From Candidatus Gastranaerophilales bacterium (GTDB lineage: Bacteria > Cyanobacteriota > Vampirovibrionia > Gastranaerophilales > Gastranaerophilaceae): a DNA stretch of 5,222 nt. The position numbers and the translations under genes are program-made. The notes below the pieces were generated by a model. It did not search any database and had not been told where the DNA came from. It saw only the letters and a program-made list of their open reading frames with translations. The stretch spans positions 1 to 5,222 of the forward strand of contig CAAGQE010000099.1 in NCBI GenBank assembly GCA_900772035.1, written 5' to 3'. Below, piece after piece: positions 4,647 through 5,222 of the stretch; within the stretch, counting starts at the first letter, position 1, and every line of letters begins with the position of its first letter.

Positions 4647-5222
4647 AACTATAGCGATTATCGGCGCAATGGAATGCGAAGTCGAACTGTTGCATGACCT
4701 TTTAAAAAACAGCGAAAAAGTTCAAGATAATAAATTTGAAATTTTCAAAGGCGAAGTTGGCGAACACACCGTAATTATTGCAAAAAGCGGTGTCGGAAAG
4801 GTCGCATCCGCTTGCTGTACACAATTTATAGCCGACAAATTTCACCCCGAATACATTATTAACACGGGGGTTGCAGGCGGAATAGGCGAAAATCTTTCGG
4901 TTGGCGACATCGTGGTTGCAAAGAAATTGGTTCAACACGACTTTGACGTGACGGTTCTCGGCTACGCAAAAGGTTATATGTGCACGGGACACGACAAGGA
5001 CAAACCGACCGCTTTTTACTCCGATGAAAAACTGGTTGACGAATTTGTCCAAATCGCAAAAAATGTCGCAGGCGAAAACAAAGTTCACACAGGCACAATC
5101 GCTTCGGGCGATATGTTTGTCGGAACCTCGGAGAAGAAAAAGGAACTCAAAGACCTCTTTGGTGCAACGGCAGCAGAAATGGAAGGCTGCGCTATCGCTC
5201 AAGCGGCAGATATTAACAACAT
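4636..5222 (+). CDS. mtnN: 5'-methylthioadenosine/S-adenosylhomocysteine nucleosidase (MtnN/Pfs), 3' partial
   Basis: 195 codons are visible before the window ends, out of about 230 usual for the family. The enzyme removes adenine from S-adenosylhomocysteine, giving the S-ribosylhomocysteine used by LuxS, and from methylthioadenosine. Seen: I-A-I-I-G-A-M-E-C-E-V at the N-terminus, with E15 matching catalytic Glu12 of the E. coli enzyme; K-S-G-V-G-K-V-A (50-57); N-T-G-V-A-G-G (76-82); V-G-D-I-V-V (89-94); H-D-F-D-V-T (101-106); S-G-D (157-159); and A-E-M-E-G-C-A-I-A (180-188), with E183 matching the substrate-binding Glu174. The catalytic Asp equivalent to Asp197 would lie about ten residues past the edge, so it cannot be checked. 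The ATG overlaps the luxS end by 11 nt in another frame. The N-terminus matches the family exactly, so the start is secure. Confidence 0.95.
   Translation, partial: MSNKTIAIIGAMECEVELLHDLLKNSEKVQDNKFEIFKGEVGEHTVIIAKSGVGKVASACCTQFIADKFHPEYIINTGVAGGIGENLSVGDIVVAKKLVQHDFDVTVLGYAKGYMCTGHDKDKPTAFYSDEKLVDEFVQIAKNVAGENKVHTGTIASGDMFVGTSEKKKELKDLFGATAAEMEGCAIAQAADINN

Noticed and set aside
4702..5202. Long minus-strand open frame opposite mtnN
   Set aside because: It lies wholly antisense to a clear MtnN coding sequence with family motifs along its length; its translation is rich in Cys and Phe with no family resemblance.
1..5222. tRNA, rRNA, CRISPR array, insertion sequence or attachment site
   Set aside because: Nearly all the window is coding sequence. 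I saw no spaced repeat array, transposase, terminal inverted repeat or tRNA-like cloverleaf in the short gaps.

Overview
The window is about 5.2 kb of AT-rich bacterial DNA with short spacers, AGGAG-type ribosome binding sites and at least one likely TTG start. It carries six genes, two of them cut by the window ends. The mix suggests an anaerobic, probably host- or gut-associated bacterium: an iron-sulfur type flavoprotein, an HD-GYP signalling protein, LuxS, and a lysine/asparagine-rich protein with a putative zinc-peptidase motif. A Gastranaerophilales/Melainabacteria-like source is my impression only; nothing here fixes the taxon.

Left part (1-1978, + strand): the 3' end of a large protein of unknown function with an HELGH zinc-binding motif, then, 37 nt later, a flavodoxin-fold protein with a compact four-cysteine motif. 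The two could be co-transcribed. Middle (1975-2874, - strand): a ten-helix EamA/DMT transporter whose stop codon interlocks with that of the flavoprotein gene in a shared TTAA. A 122-nt divergent spacer (2875-2996) holds promoter-like sequences for both directions and a perfect palindromic -10 region.

Right part (2997-5222, + strand): a REC + HD-GYP response regulator with every expected catalytic residue (predicted c-di-GMP phosphodiesterase), then luxS, then mtnN (pfs) overlapping luxS by 11 nt and running off the window. MtnN and LuxS form the two-step route S-adenosylhomocysteine -> S-ribosylhomocysteine -> homocysteine + DPD, the precursor of AI-2. The cluster therefore puts a two-component c-di-GMP output next to AI-2 synthesis and methyl-cycle recycling.

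The most striking non-coding signal is in the 51-nt gap before luxS. A perfect 9-bp inverted repeat places the Shine-Dalgarno in its loop and the first two bases of the start codon in its stem, and it overlaps a possible luxS promoter. This could separate luxS expression from readthrough of the HD-GYP gene.
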